Positions 1-9,423 of a stretch of DNA of 64,000 nucleotides are shown in pieces. Every line of letters starts with the position of its first letter. Position 1 is the stretch's first letter. The notes under the pieces were generated by a model, which had not been told where the DNA came from, made no database searches, and was given only the letters and a program-made list of their open reading frames with translations. The position numbers and the translations under genes were made by a program. This DNA comes from Blastomonas sp. SL216. Lineage in GTDB: Bacteria; Pseudomonadota; Alphaproteobacteria; Sphingomonadales; Sphingomonadaceae. The stretch is taken from assembly GCA_026625625.1 (NCBI GenBank), contig CP113055.1:2048501-2112500 (forward strand). Reading direction: 5' to 3'.

Positions 1-1
1 G

Positions 2-970
2 GGCCAGATGCTGGGCGAAGGCGCGCGGGTGACGACGGGCCCTGCCTCGTCGCTGTCGCTGGCGCTGACTGACGGCTCGGTCATCACCCTGCCCTCCAAC
101 AGCGCCTTGAAGATCGGCCGGCTGCGCAAGCTGCTGATCACCGACAGCATCGATTATGACCTGATGCTGGAAAGCGGGTCGGTGCGCAGCCGGGTCACCC
201 CCTTCCGCAATCGCGACGACCGCTTCCGCCTGCGCAACCCGGTGGCGGTCTCCGCCGTGCGCGGGACCGATTTCCGCACCCATTTCGATGCCGCCAGCGA
301 GACCGCGCGGTCGGAACTGATCGAAGGGGGCATCGCTCTGCGGGCTGGCAGCAATACTGAAACACCGCTGGCGCCCGAATTCGGGGCTGTTATCGGCAAA
401 TCCGGCAGCATTGCCGTCGAGCCGCTGCTGCCCGCGCCGCAACTGACCAGCGGCGGCGGTGTCCAGCGTGCCCCGGCGATCAGCTTTGCGGTCGATAATG
501 TGCCGGGTGCCACCCGCTATCGCCTGCAGATCGCGCGCGACAGCGGCTTTGTCGATATCATCGAGGATATGAACGGCAGCGATCCCGGCTTTAGGCTGGA
601 AGGGCTGGCCAACGGCAATTATTTCGCCCGCTTCACCGCCATTGCGACATCGGGACTGGAAGGCATTCCGGGCACCGTCGCCTTTCGTCGCAGGCTCGCC
701 ACCGCGACACAGGGGGCCGTCGCTGGCGAACAAGGCTATATCTTCCGCTGGGTCGGGACCGGCGACGGCGTGCGGCGCTATCGCTTCCAGTTGCGCCGTG
801 AAGACAATCCATCCTTCCTGGTCGACGAGGCTGGGCTCACCGGATCGTCGATCGTGCTGAGCGAACTGCCCCCGGGACGCTATCTCTGGCGGGTGGGCAC
901 CACGACGCACAGCGCCGAGGAAACCGACACCGACTGGACGGCGTTCGAGAGCTTTGCCCTTGAAGAGTGA
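2..970 (+). CDS. FecR-domain protein, 5' truncated by window edge
   Basis: The reading frame is open to the first base, so the N-terminus lies outside the window; the 320 residues from the first visible Met are the C-terminal part. A FecR-like beta-rich region (about residues 10-120, with the motif AVSAVRGTDFR) is followed by two similar FN3-like repeats, each ending in a turn of the type LxxGxYxxRx (about 195-210 and 290-305). FecR-like domains are usually periplasmic sensing or scaffolding modules. The stop overlaps the start of the following histidine kinase gene by 17 bases, so the two are probably translationally coupled and act together. The ligand is unknown. The family call is fairly secure, the role is inferred. 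Confidence 0.75.
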   Translation, partial: GQMLGEGARVTTGPASSLSLALTDGSVITLPSNSALKIGRLRKLLITDSIDYDLMLESGSVRSRVTPFRNRDDRFRLRNPVAVSAVRGTDFRTHFDAASETARSELIEGGIALRAGSNTETPLAPEFGAVIGKSGSIAVEPLLPAPQLTSGGGVQRAPAISFAVDNVPGATRYRLQIARDSGFVDIIEDMNGSDPGFRLEGLANGNYFARFTAIATSGLEGIPGTVAFRRRLATATQGAVAGEQGYIFRWVGTGDGVRRYRFQLRREDNPSFLVDEAGLTGSSIVLSELPPGRYLWRVGTTTHSAEETDTDWTAFESFALEE

Positions 971-3167
971 GCCGGGCGGATCGGCGGGTCTCAGACGCCG
1001 TTTCCGCATCGAATGGGCCTGGGTAACGGCCCTGGCCTCGGCGATCATCGTCGCGACCGTGCTGGGCGGATGGACGCGGCCCGCAGACGACCTGCTCTAT
1101 GACGCGGCGATGCGCCTGGCCCCGGCGGACGCTGACTCGAGCCTGCTGATCGTCGCGATCGACGAGCCCAGCCTGGAGGCACTGGGGCGCTGGCCCTGGC
1201 CGCGACGGCTGCACGCCGAACTGCTCGACCGGCTGGCCGAAGCCCGCCCGCGCTCGATCACGCTCGACCTATTGCTCACCGAGCCTGCCGCCGACGACCC
1301 CGCGCTTGCGGCGGCCATGCGCGCGGCACCGGTCGGTCTGCCCGCGCAGTTCCTGATCCCCGGCCGCGATGGCCGCGCGTTCGAGCGGATCGACCCGGTC
1401 CCGGCCCTCGCCCGGGCGGCCCGGATCGGCCATGCCAACACGCTGATCGACAGCGACGGCACGGTGCGATCGGCCGCATCCTGCTTCAACCCCGCCCCCG
1501 GCATCGCGCCGCTGCAGCACCTTATGCGGATCCAGGGCACTCCTGGGTCTGGCAACGGCTGCGCGCCGCAGCGCCTGCGCTTTGCGCCGCCCGAAAGCTT
1601 CGCCACCATTTCCTATGTTAGCGTGCTGCGCGGCGAGGTTCCGCCTGCACTGATCGCGGGACGCCGGGTGCTGATCGGCATGACCGCGCAGGGCCTGGGC
1701 GATCGCTATCCGGTGCCGGTATCGGATGGCGGCAACATGCCCGGCGTGGAGATTAACGCCAATATCGCCAATGCCCAGCTGCAGGACGCATGGGTGCACA
1801 GCCCATCGCTGCCGGTCCGCCTGGCAGCGGCGCTCGCCCCGGCCTGGCTGCTGATGATCGCCTTCTGGCGCATTCGTCCGCGCGCGGGCAGCCTGCTCGC
1901 GCTGGCGCTGATGCTGGCGACGCTGGCGATCAGTACCGCCGCGCTCGCCGCGCATTGGTGGATCGCGCCGGGACCGGCATTGCTCGGGTTGGCCCTGGTC
2001 TATCCGCTCTGGGGCTGGCGCAGGTTGCAGGCGACCAGCGACTATATGGGCGGCGAGCTGGCCAGGCTGGAACAGGAAGAGGCGCTGCCGCTGACCCGGC
2101 AGGACCCGATCGATACCGACCATGTCACCCGTCAGGCGCGGCAGTTGGCCCGCGCCATTGCCCAGCTGCGCGATCTGAAGCGGCTGGTCGGCGATGCGCT
2201 GGCCGGGTTGCCCGATCCCGCGCTGGTCAGCGACCTTGCCGGCCGCATCGTGCTGACCAATGGCGCAGCGCGCAGCGCCTTTGGCGACGAGCTGGAGGGC
2301 GTGGACGCCGCCGCGCTGCTCGCCGATATCGGGCTGCCCATGGCGCGGCAGACGATTGCGGCCTATCTCGCCAGCCCGGCCCAGGGCCATATCGAGTTCG
2401 AGGCGCGCGACGGCCGGGCCTTTGTGCTGCGCCGCGCGGCGATCATCAGCGCGGATGGCCAGCCCCAGGGCCAGATCGATTACCTCACCGACATCACCGC
2501 CATCGCGCTGGCGCGGCGGGAACGCGAGCGGATGCTGCAGCTGCTGTCGCACGACATGCGCGCGCCGCAGGCGGCCATCCTGGCGCTGCTGGCGCAGGAC
2601 GATGCCGGAATCGACCGGGCACGCATCGCCCGCCATGCGCGGCAGACGCTGACCCTGGCCGACAGCTTTGTCGATCTTGCCCGCATGCAGGAACGCGGCT
2701 TCGATCCCGAACCGGTGATCGCGGCGGACCTCGCCAGTGAAGCGGCGGACAGCTTGTGGCCCATCGCCCAGCAGCGCGGCGTGCAGATCACCGTCATCGA
2801 TGAGAGCGACTGCGCCTTTGTCGCGGCCGAGCGCGAAAGCCTGTTCCGCGCGTTCGTCAACCTGATCGACAATGCAGTGAAATACAGCCCGGACCAGGGC
2901 GAGGTGAAGGTCCGGATCGACTGCGCCGCTGATCAGGTGCGCCTGAGCGTGCGCGATCACGGCAAGGGCATCGATCCCGCCATCCTGCCGCGCCTGTTCG
3001 AACGCTTTGCCAGCGACGGTGCTGGCGACATGGTCAAGGGCATCGGTCTGGGGCTGAACTATGTCGCCGCCGTGGTGCAACGCCATGGCGGCACGATCAC
3101 CGCGCAGCCGGCCAATGGCGGCGGCGCGGAATTCATCATCACCCTGCCGCTGGATGCTTCGGCCTAG
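954..3167 (+). CDS. CHASE2-domain sensor histidine kinase
   Basis: 737 residues from a TTG start inside the preceding gene (a second TTG two codons on is possible). Order: one membrane segment (about 18-37), an extracytoplasmic CHASE2 sensor (about 40-280), three closely spaced membrane segments (about 285-355), a PAS-like region (about 405-520), a dimerisation box with the phospho-acceptor His near residue 533 (LLSHDMRAP), and a HATPase domain with N box NLIDNAVKYS, G1 RDHGKGID and G2 KGIGLGLNY. All core catalytic motifs are present, so it should be an active kinase. No response regulator lies beside it in the window, so its partner is elsewhere. The overlap with the FecR gene suggests that FecR and CHASE2 sense the same envelope signal. 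Confidence 0.88.
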   Translation: MPLKSEPGGSAGLRRRFRIEWAWVTALASAIIVATVLGGWTRPADDLLYDAAMRLAPADADSSLLIVAIDEPSLEALGRWPWPRRLHAELLDRLAEARPRSITLDLLLTEPAADDPALAAAMRAAPVGLPAQFLIPGRDGRAFERIDPVPALARAARIGHANTLIDSDGTVRSAASCFNPAPGIAPLQHLMRIQGTPGSGNGCAPQRLRFAPPESFATISYVSVLRGEVPPALIAGRRVLIGMTAQGLGDRYPVPVSDGGNMPGVEINANIANAQLQDAWVHSPSLPVRLAAALAPAWLLMIAFWRIRPRAGSLLALALMLATLAISTAALAAHWWIAPGPALLGLALVYPLWGWRRLQATSDYMGGELARLEQEEALPLTRQDPIDTDHVTRQARQLARAIAQLRDLKRLVGDALAGLPDPALVSDLAGRIVLTNGAARSAFGDELEGVDAAALLADIGLPMARQTIAAYLASPAQGHIEFEARDGRAFVLRRAAIISADGQPQGQIDYLTDITAIALARRERERMLQLLSHDMRAPQAAILALLAQDDAGIDRARIARHARQTLTLADSFVDLARMQERGFDPEPVIAADLASEAADSLWPIAQQRGVQITVIDESDCAFVAAERESLFRAFVNLIDNAVKYSPDQGEVKVRIDCAADQVRLSVRDHGKGIDPAILPRLFERFASDGAGDMVKGIGLGLNYVAAVVQRHGGTITAQPANGGGAEFIITLPLDASA

Positions 3168-3703
3168 CGCCTGCCCTTGCGCGCCACCTGAAGGGTGCCG
3201 CTGCCCGCATCCAGCCGGTCCACCGCTGCGCTGACCAGATAGGGCAGAGTATCGTTCAGCGCTGCCTTGCAATGATATTCGGACGCAGCACCGGAAAAGG
3301 CGATGGCACCGCTGACGCGGTCGGTCAGCGTGATCGTCAGCCGATGGTCGCGCTTGGCACAGCCCTGGTTGTTGCTGCGGTCGGCAGCGGGTGCCAGCGT
3401 GGCGACAGGCTTGCCGAAATCGTCGCCAGTCTTGAGCGTGATGGTCGCCGGGCGATCGGCCAGCGTGACGGCGAGCAGATAATCGCCTTCCTGCGCCTGC
3501 CTCCAGCCGCGCTGGCGCAGCGCCGCTGCCACCATGTCGCGTGCCTGGCCGGGCAGCACGCCCAGATCATCCGGCACCGGCGCGATCGCAAAGCTGGCAC
3601 GCGGCGCGATCGGCACCGGTGCGGTTGCATCGATCCGGGTGACCACCGGCGATGCACATCCGGCGAGCAGCAGCACCGCTGCAAAGGTGACGCCGCGCAT
3701 CAT
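3164..3703 (-). CDS. putative lipoprotein, DUF4136-like
   Basis: About 179 residues from the ATG that overlaps the stop of the upstream M20 peptidase (ATGA); an in-frame ATG 12 bases upstream and another immediately downstream are alternatives. The N-terminus is a lipoprotein signal with lipobox LLAGC, followed by an Asp or Ser-rich mature region. The rest resembles DUF4136-type outer membrane lipoproteins: an alternating beta pattern and a mid-protein segment VAAALRQRGW that is typical of that family. It is co-transcribed with the M20 peptidase and converges on the histidine kinase gene, overlapping it by a few bases. The function is not known. Confidence 0.7.
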   Translation of the reverse strand: MMRGVTFAAVLLLAGCASPVVTRIDATAPVPIAPRASFAIAPVPDDLGVLPGQARDMVAAALRQRGWRQAQEGDYLLAVTLADRPATITLKTGDDFGKPVATLAPAADRSNNQGCAKRDHRLTITLTDRVSGAIAFSGAASEYHCKAALNDTLPYLVSAAVDRLDAGSGTLQVARKGRR

Positions 3704-4956
3704 TTCGCAGGCCATTCGAGATTGGCGATCGCCACGACCAGCGCCAGCCCGGAGGACAGGCCGTTGACAAAGGCGTTGCGCTCCACGTTCACATATTCGT
3801 CGACCGAATGCGCGCGGCCACCGCCACCGCCCGAGCCGATGGTGATGGCCGGAATGCCCATGCTCATCGGGATATTGGCATCGGTGGACGATGCCTGGAG
3901 CTGGGTCTCGAACCCGTGATCGGCCAGCACCCGGCGGCTGGTGACGACCAGCGGATGCGTATCCGCGGTGCTGCCCGCAGGCCGGTCGCCGATCCGGGTC
4001 TTTTCCGCCGCGATCATCCCGACATTGGTCGAGCGGGCATAATTTTCTGCAGCCACGGCTTCATCGACGATGGTCAGGAAGCGCTGCTCCAGACGGTCGA
4101 GCGCTTGTGGATCGGGCGAGCGCATGTCGACCTGAAGCTCGATGCGGTCGGGGATCGAATTGACCGAGGTGCCGCCCGAAACGACGCTGGCCGCATAGCT
4201 GGTGCGGGGATTGCCGGGCACATCGGTCTCGTATAGCCGTCGCACGGTATCGGCCATCGCCACCATCGGGTTGACGATGCCGAACGCGCCATAGCTGTGC
4301 CCGCCCGGGCCAGTGAACGCGATATTGTAGCGCTTGGACCCGACCGCCTGATTGACGATGCGCGAGGGATCCGAACCGTCGACCGAGACAAAGGCGGCAA
4401 TCCTGTCCTTGTACGCGTTCTTGGTGAACAGGTGGCGCACGCCGCGCAGATCGCCCGGCCCCTCCTCGCCCACCGTGGCGACGAACAATATGTCGTTCCT
4501 GGTCTGGACCTTGGCGGCGTTCATCGCGCGGATCCAGGCCAGCAGACCGGTCAGCCCGACCGTATCGTCGCCAACGCCCGGTGCATTGAGCGTATTGCCT
4601 TCACGCCGCACCTTCACATCGGTGCCCTTGGGGAAGACCGTGTCGAGATGCGCGGTGATCGCCACCAGCGGACCGCCGGCTGCGACCGTCCCGCGGCGAA
4701 TTCCGGTGACATTGCCCTCGGCGTCAATGGTGACCTCGGCCAGGCCCAGCGCCTTGAACTGCTGCTGGAAATATTGCGCGCGCGCCTGCTCGCCGAACGG
4801 CGGCGCGGGGATTTCTGTGATCGTGATCAGTTCCTTGACGATCCGGTCGTAATCGGCCGCCAGCGCGGTCTTGGCGGCGCTGGCATCCTGCGCGAGCCCG
4901 GGCGCGGTGAGGCTGGCGCTGAGCGCCAGTGCGGCGATGAAACGGCGGATGGTCAT
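3700..4956 (-). CDS. secreted M20-family metallopeptidase
   Basis: 418 residues from ATG, beginning with a cleavable signal peptide (MTIRRFIAALALSAS, cleavage near GLAQ-D), so the enzyme is exported. It shows the di-zinc M20 signature: first metal ligand in ITAHLDTVFP, bridging Asp in GVGDDTVGL, catalytic Glu pair in TVGEEGPGD, a later metal ligand near FVSVDGSD, and a final His in RAHSVDEY close to the C-terminus. A lid/dimerisation domain with PGGHSYGAFG lies between. It probably hydrolyses peptides or acylated amino acids in the periplasm; the substrate is not predictable. The long upstream in-frame extension runs through a palindromic repeat and is not used. Its stop overlaps the following lipoprotein gene. 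Confidence 0.88.
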   Translation of the reverse strand: MTIRRFIAALALSASLTAPGLAQDASAAKTALAADYDRIVKELITITEIPAPPFGEQARAQYFQQQFKALGLAEVTIDAEGNVTGIRRGTVAAGGPLVAITAHLDTVFPKGTDVKVRREGNTLNAPGVGDDTVGLTGLLAWIRAMNAAKVQTRNDILFVATVGEEGPGDLRGVRHLFTKNAYKDRIAAFVSVDGSDPSRIVNQAVGSKRYNIAFTGPGGHSYGAFGIVNPMVAMADTVRRLYETDVPGNPRTSYAASVVSGGTSVNSIPDRIELQVDMRSPDPQALDRLEQRFLTIVDEAVAAENYARSTNVGMIAAEKTRIGDRPAGSTADTHPLVVTSRRVLADHGFETQLQASSTDANIPMSMGIPAITIGSGGGGGRAHSVDEYVNVERNAFVNGLSSGLALVVAIANLEWPAK

Positions 4957-4980
4957 GTGTTCCCCTTGTTCAATTCTGAC

Positions 4981-5080
4981 TCCCCTCCCTGCAAGGGAGG
5001 GGTTGGGGGTGGGTAGAGCGTCCAGGCGCAAACGTCGCGCAGACGACCCACCCCTGCCCCTCCCTTGCAGGGAGGGGACC
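4981..5080. repeat. paired-palindrome intergenic repeat, copy 1
   Basis: Two GGGAGGGG palindromes bracket about 55 bases: the left arm pair is 4981-5002 and the right pair about 5057-5080. Inside them a second inverted pair (GGGGTGGGT near 5005 and ACCCACCCC near 5046) makes the whole element able to fold as one long stem. The same design recurs at 19739-19866, and a single unit occurs at 34737-34760. It lies between the M20 peptidase and the small membrane protein gene. Confidence 0.75.
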
Positions 5081-5090
5081 ACCTTGTTTA

Positions 5091-5264
5091 TCAATCCCGC
5101 GTGAGCAGGAAATACACCACATAGAACCACGAGAAAAAGCCGTGGATGATCGCCCAGAGCACCGATTTGTGCGCGGTATAGCTGATGGCAATCGCGAGCG
5201 CGCTGCCGAAGCCGACGCCGTTGCGGACGACTTCCTTCTGGACGATGATCCGCCGCTCGCTCAT
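5091..5264 (-). CDS. small membrane protein (57 aa)
   Basis: The ATG overlaps the stop of the upstream DAHP synthase gene (ATGA), so the two are translationally coupled. The protein is 57 residues, with a short basic N-terminus ([15 protein letters not shown]) and two hydrophobic stretches (about 18-30 and 36-54) ending in LLTRD. It looks like a small inner-membrane protein. Similar short ORFs behind aroG are plausible in sphingomonads, but no function can be assigned. Confidence 0.65.
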   Translation of the reverse strand: MSERRIIVQKEVVRNGVGFGSALAIAISYTAHKSVLWAIIHGFFSWFYVVYFLLTRD

Positions 5265-6634
5265 GCCGCCTTGCGCGCCGAAGCGGAGACTTCCGCGTTG
5301 AGCATCTCGGCCACCTCGAACGCCACTTCGAGCGACTGCGCCGCGTTGAGCCGCGGGTCGCAATGCGTGTGGTAACGATCGCCCAGCGCCTCGTCGGTAA
5401 TCGCGATCGCGCCGCCGGTGCATTCGGTGACATTCTGCCCGGTCATCTCGATATGGATGCCGCCCGCATGCGTGCCCTCGGCGCGGTGGACCGCGAAGAA
5501 GCCGCGCAATTCGGCCATGATCCGTTCGAACGGACGCGTCTTGAAGCCGCTGTCGGACTTAACGACATTGCCGTGCATCGGGTCGCACGACCAGATGACC
5601 GGATGGCCCTCCTTCTTCACCGCGCGGACCAGCGGGGCGAGGCCCGCCTCGACCTTGTCATGCCCGAAGCGGCTGATCAGCGTCATGCGGCCGGGAATGC
5701 GCGCGGGGTTGAGCGTGTCGAGCATCGCCAGCAGCGCATCGGTGCTGAGGCTGGGCCCGCACTTGATGCCGATGGGGTTGCCGATGCCGCGCAGGAACTC
5801 GACATGCGCCGAGCCCTCGAACCGGGTGCGGTCGCCGATCCACAGGAAATGGGCAGAGGTATCGTACCAGTCACCGGTCAGCGAATCGCGCCGGGTCATC
5901 GCCTCCTCGAACGGCAGCAGCAGCGCTTCGTGGCTGGTGAAGAAGCTGGTGCCCTGAAGCTGCGGCACGGTATCGGTGCTGATGCCGCAGGCGCGCATGA
6001 AGTCGAGCGCCTCGCTGATCCGGTCCGCCGTTTCGGCATAGCGCTCCGCCCACGGGCTGCGGCCCATGAAGTCGTGCATCCATTTCTGCACCTGCTGCAG
6101 GCTGGCATAGCCGCCGCTGGCAAAGGCACGCAGCAGGTTTAGCGTCGCCGCGCTCTGCGAATAGGCGCGGACCATGCGCTGGGGATCGGGCTCGCGCGTA
6201 GCCGCGTCGAATTCGATGCCGTTGATATTGTCGCCGAAATAGCTCGGCAGCTCGATATCGCCCTGGCGTTCGGTGGGTGCAGAGCGCGGCTTGGCGAACT
6301 GGCCCGCCATCCGGCCCAGCTTCACCACCGGGCGCTTCGAGGCGAAGGTCAGCACCACCGCCATCTGCAGCAGCACGCGGAAGGTATCGCGAATATTGTT
6401 CGGGTGGAACTCGGCAAAGCTTTCCGCGCAATCGCCGCCCTGCAGCAGGAACGCTTCTCCGGCAGCGACGCGTGCCAATTCCTTTTCCAGGCTGCGCGCT
6501 TCGCCGGCAAAGACCAGCGGCGGATAGTTTTTCAGCGTGGCTTCGGCCTCGGCCAGCGCAGCGGCATCGCGATACGCCGGGATATGCCGCGCCTCTTGGG
6601 TTCGCCAGCTATCGGGGGTCCACTTGCCTGCCAC
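5261..6634 (-). CDS. aroG: class II 3-deoxy-7-phosphoheptulonate (DAHP) synthase
   Basis: 457 residues. It condenses phosphoenolpyruvate with erythrose 4-phosphate, the first step of the shikimate pathway. Characteristic class II (plant-type) motifs are present: [11 protein letters not shown] near residue 80, [14 protein letters not shown], and SCDPMHGN with a metal-site Cys and His. The start is taken as GTG ([10 protein letters not shown]) because a GGAG ribosome-binding site lies 8 bases upstream; a GTG three codons earlier is possible, and the longer upstream frame has no supporting signal. It is followed directly by the 57-residue membrane protein, and is divergent from ybgC. The symbol follows the common naming for this class. 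Confidence 0.93.
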   Translation of the reverse strand: MAGKWTPDSWRTQEARHIPAYRDAAALAEAEATLKNYPPLVFAGEARSLEKELARVAAGEAFLLQGGDCAESFAEFHPNNIRDTFRVLLQMAVVLTFASKRPVVKLGRMAGQFAKPRSAPTERQGDIELPSYFGDNINGIEFDAATREPDPQRMVRAYSQSAATLNLLRAFASGGYASLQQVQKWMHDFMGRSPWAERYAETADRISEALDFMRACGISTDTVPQLQGTSFFTSHEALLLPFEEAMTRRDSLTGDWYDTSAHFLWIGDRTRFEGSAHVEFLRGIGNPIGIKCGPSLSTDALLAMLDTLNPARIPGRMTLISRFGHDKVEAGLAPLVRAVKKEGHPVIWSCDPMHGNVVKSDSGFKTRPFERIMAELRGFFAVHRAEGTHAGGIHIEMTGQNVTECTGGAIAITDEALGDRYHTHCDPRLNAAQSLEVAFEVAEMLNAEVSASARKAA

Positions 6635-6788
6635 GTCATTCACTCCAAGAAAATCCACCCGGCAGGATAGGCCGGGCCGCGCCCCATAGCAATGTCGGGC
6701 GGGAAATGCAGCAGGCAAATGGCATTTATGGTCGCGCAGGGCCGCCAAGCCTTGCCTTTGATGTCGCAAAGACTCTAAGCGGTTTACC

Positions 6789-7271
6789 ATGATCCCGCCC
6801 GATATCATTCCGTTCAGCGGCCGGTTTGAAGGCAAGACGCACTATTTTGCCCTGCGCGTCTATTTCGAGGACACCGATTTTTCCGGCATCGTCTATCACG
6901 CCAATTATCTGCGCTATCTGGAACGTGCCCGATCGGACATGCTGAGCTGCCTGGGGATAGACCAGCGCGGCACCTATGCGGCAGGCGAGGGCGTCTATGC
7001 CGTAGCCGATATGGCGCTGAAATTCGTGCGCCCGGCCAGGATGGACGATGCGCTGATCGTGATGAGCCAGATCACACGTTTGCGCGCGGCGGCGTGCATC
7101 ATTCATCAACGAGTCATCCGACGCGGCCAATCTGTCGCCGATTCCTGCGAGACACTCTTGGAAGCTGACGTTACCGCCGCGTTTATCAACCCAGAGGGCC
7201 GTCCCATCCGCCAGCCGCGTGCCTGGGTGGACGCCTATAACCAGATCCTCGATCCCGACCAGAAAGACTGA
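6789..7271 (+). CDS. ybgC: tol-pal-associated acyl-CoA thioesterase YbgC
   Basis: 160 residues with a single hotdog fold. The signature near residues 26-50 ([19 protein letters not shown]) carries the catalytic Asp of the 4-hydroxybenzoyl-CoA thioesterase type. YbgC hydrolyses short or medium acyl-CoA or acyl-ACP and is conserved as the first gene of tol-pal operons, where it is thought to link phospholipid metabolism to envelope integrity. It lies 8 bases upstream of tolQ in the same direction, so it is clearly the first gene of this operon. The promoter must lie in the 150-base gap shared with the divergent aroG. Confidence 0.93.
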   Translation: MIPPDIIPFSGRFEGKTHYFALRVYFEDTDFSGIVYHANYLRYLERARSDMLSCLGIDQRGTYAAGEGVYAVADMALKFVRPARMDDALIVMSQITRLRAAACIIHQRVIRRGQSVADSCETLLEADVTAAFINPEGRPIRQPRAWVDAYNQILDPDQKD

Positions 7272-7279
7272 TCCCCACT

Positions 7280-7981
7280 ATGATCGATACCATGGGCCTT
7301 ACCCCCGATGCCGTCACGCTGTCGCCGCTCAAGCTGTTCATGGAGGCGGATCTCGTCGTCAAGGCGGTGATGATCGGCCTGGCGATGGCCAGCATCTGGA
7401 CCTGGACGATCATCATCAGCTTCGGCCTCAAGATCGGCAAGATCGGGCGCGACAACACCGCGTTCGAGCAGGATTTCTGGAAGGCGGGCGATATCGACGC
7501 CTTTTACAAGTCGCGCGGGCATGAAAAGCTGCCGAGCGCGCGCGTGCTCGCCGCCGGTGTTGCCGAATGGCGGCGCACCACCAAGGGCCGGGTCACCGAC
7601 CGCGACGGCGCGCGCCAGCGGCTTGCCACCGCGATGCAATCGAGCGTGGGGGCCGAGATCGACACCCTGTCCGACCGGCTGAACTTCCTCGCCACGGTCG
7701 GCTCGGTCGCGCCGTTCGTGGGTCTGTTCGGTACCGTCTGGGGGATCATGCGCAGCTTCACCGCGATCGCTGCAGAGCAGAACAGCTCGCTTGCGGTCGT
7801 CGCCCCTGGCATTGCCGAAGCGCTGTTCGCGACTGCCATCGGCCTGTTCGCGGCCATCCCGGCAGTGATCGCGTACAACCGCTTCTCGCACCGGCTGAAC
7901 AAGCTCGAAGGCAAGCTCTTCCGCTTTTCTGACGCGTTCCACGGCGAGCTGAGCCGCGAACTCGAAAAGGACAGCTTCTGA
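7280..7981 (+). CDS. tolQ: Tol-Pal system proton channel subunit TolQ
   Basis: 233 residues of the MotA/TolQ/ExbB family. Three membrane segments are visible (about 20-45, 130-155 and 165-190), with a large cytoplasmic loop between the first two. The conserved block LNFLATVGSVAPFVGLFGTV in the second segment marks the proton path. With TolR it forms the inner-membrane proton-driven motor that energises TolA. Its stop overlaps the tolR start. Confidence 0.95.
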   Translation: MIDTMGLTPDAVTLSPLKLFMEADLVVKAVMIGLAMASIWTWTIIISFGLKIGKIGRDNTAFEQDFWKAGDIDAFYKSRGHEKLPSARVLAAGVAEWRRTTKGRVTDRDGARQRLATAMQSSVGAEIDTLSDRLNFLATVGSVAPFVGLFGTVWGIMRSFTAIAAEQNSSLAVVAPGIAEALFATAIGLFAAIPAVIAYNRFSHRLNKLEGKLFRFSDAFHGELSRELEKDSF

Positions 7982-8439
7982 TGGGCATGCAGCTGGGGCC
8001 ATCGGGCGGAGGCGGGCGGAGGGGCCGGTCGCGCGCGCCGATCGCGGAAATCAACGTCACCCCGTTTGTCGACGTGATGCTGGTGCTGCTGATCATCTTC
8101 ATGGTGACCGCGCCGCTGCTGGTCGCGGGCGTGCCGATCGACCTGCCCGACAGCCGCGCCAACGCGCTGGAGCAGGAAAAGGAGCCGGTGCAGATCTCGC
8201 TCGATGCCGAGGGCCAGGCCTTTATCGATGACGCGCAGGTGAACATGGACGACCTTCCCGCGGCGCTGGAAGCGATCCGCAAGCAGCGCGGCGACGACAA
8301 TGGCGATGCGCCGCAGGTGATGCTGCGCGCCGACCGCTCGCTCGATTACGGCAAGGTGGCGCTGGTGATGGGCGAGCTGAACCGCGCAGGCCTGAACCGC
8401 ATATCGCTGGTCACTACCGGTTCATCCGACCGCCCATAA
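7981..8439 (+). CDS. tolR: Tol-Pal system proton channel subunit TolR
   Basis: 152 residues of the ExbD/TolR family: a short Gly/Arg-rich cytoplasmic tail, one membrane segment (about 25-45) beginning INVTPFVDVMLVLL with the essential proton-carrying Asp near position 31, and a periplasmic domain. The ATG overlaps the last codon of tolQ. It pairs with TolQ as the motor for TolA. Confidence 0.95.
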   Translation: MGMQLGPSGGGGRRGRSRAPIAEINVTPFVDVMLVLLIIFMVTAPLLVAGVPIDLPDSRANALEQEKEPVQISLDAEGQAFIDDAQVNMDDLPAALEAIRKQRGDDNGDAPQVMLRADRSLDYGKVALVMGELNRAGLNRISLVTTGSSDRP

Positions 8440-8472
8440 CCGGTTGAAGACGAAAGGCTTACGAGCAAGAGA

Positions 8473-9420
8473 ATGGAGAAAAGCGAGCGTCTTGGGCTTT
8501 CGGTGGCGGTGGTCGGCCATGTCGCGCTGTTCGCTGCGCTGTCGCTTGGCATTGCCAGCCGCAGCGAGCTGAAGATGCCGGTCAAGCCGATCGAGGTCCA
8601 GCTGACCGATGAGGTAGGGCTGGAATCGGAATCGCCCACACCCAATGTCGAAGCGGCAACCGCGACCGCGCCCGAGATCGCGCCCAAGGTCGAAAAGGCC
8701 GCGCCCGCCGCGACGAGCGAGCCCGAGCCTGCCCCGACGCCGCCGGTCAAGCGGCCCGAGCCGCCTGCGCCCAAGGCGATCGAGCGCCCCTCGCCGCCCA
8801 AGCCCAAAGCTGCCGAAAAGCCACGTCCCGCGCCGGTGCCCAAGCCCGCACGCAGCACGCCGCCGCCGCCCGCCAAGCCTCAGCCCAAGACGGCCGAAAA
8901 GCCCAGGCCCAAGGCCCCCGCCGACACCTCCGAGCGTCGTCGCCCGGATCGCCCCAAGGCGAGCCCGGCGGCCAAGCCGTCGACATCCTCGCCCGCCAAG
9001 GCCAGCCCCAACACCACCGCGCGCGCGCCGCGCATCGGCAAGGATTTTCTGGATGGCGTGACCGACAAGCCTTCTACCAGCCGCGCCCAGACCCCGCCCG
9101 CCGCAACCATCGGCCCTGCCGTCGTCGCATCGCTTCAGCGCGAGTTGCTCCGCCAGGTCAAACCGCACTGGGTGCCGCCCACCGGCGCCGATGCGGAACT
9201 TTTGCGCACCAAGGTCGTCGTCCGACTGGATGAGAGCGGCAATATCGTCGGCAGCCCTCAGGCGACCACTACCGGGGTCAATGCCAGCAACCGCGCACAG
9301 GAGGCGCTGCACAAGGAACGCGCGATTGCCGCTGTCCGCCGCGCCGCCCCGTTCAAGTTCCCCGCGCAATATTATGCGGAATGGCAGACCATCGAGCCAA
9401 CCTTCTATCTGGGATTGTAA
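8473..9420 (+). CDS. tolA: TolA-like envelope-spanning protein
   Basis: 315 residues: an N-terminal membrane anchor (about 12-30), a long Pro/Lys/Ala-rich low-complexity stretch (about 50-195) and a folded TonB/TolA C-terminal domain (about 215-315). TolA connects the TolQR motor to Pal and TolB across the periplasm. The middle region is Pro-rich rather than the Ala/Lys coiled coil of E. coli TolA, so it looks superficially like TonB, but its position between tolR and tolB fixes the assignment. It sits 33 bases after tolR and 3 bases before tolB. Confidence 0.9.
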   Translation: MEKSERLGLSVAVVGHVALFAALSLGIASRSELKMPVKPIEVQLTDEVGLESESPTPNVEAATATAPEIAPKVEKAAPAATSEPEPAPTPPVKRPEPPAPKAIERPSPPKPKAAEKPRPAPVPKPARSTPPPPAKPQPKTAEKPRPKAPADTSERRRPDRPKASPAAKPSTSSPAKASPNTTARAPRIGKDFLDGVTDKPSTSRAQTPPAATIGPAVVASLQRELLRQVKPHWVPPTGADAELLRTKVVVRLDESGNIVGSPQATTTGVNASNRAQEALHKERAIAAVRRAAPFKFPAQYYAEWQTIEPTFYLGL

Positions 9421-9423
9421 GAC

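Noticed and set aside
1269-3272. A 667-residue frame on the minus strand opposite the histidine kinase
   Set aside because: It is the reverse-frame shadow of the kinase in GC-rich DNA; it has no domain, no ribosome-binding site and no codon preference of its own.
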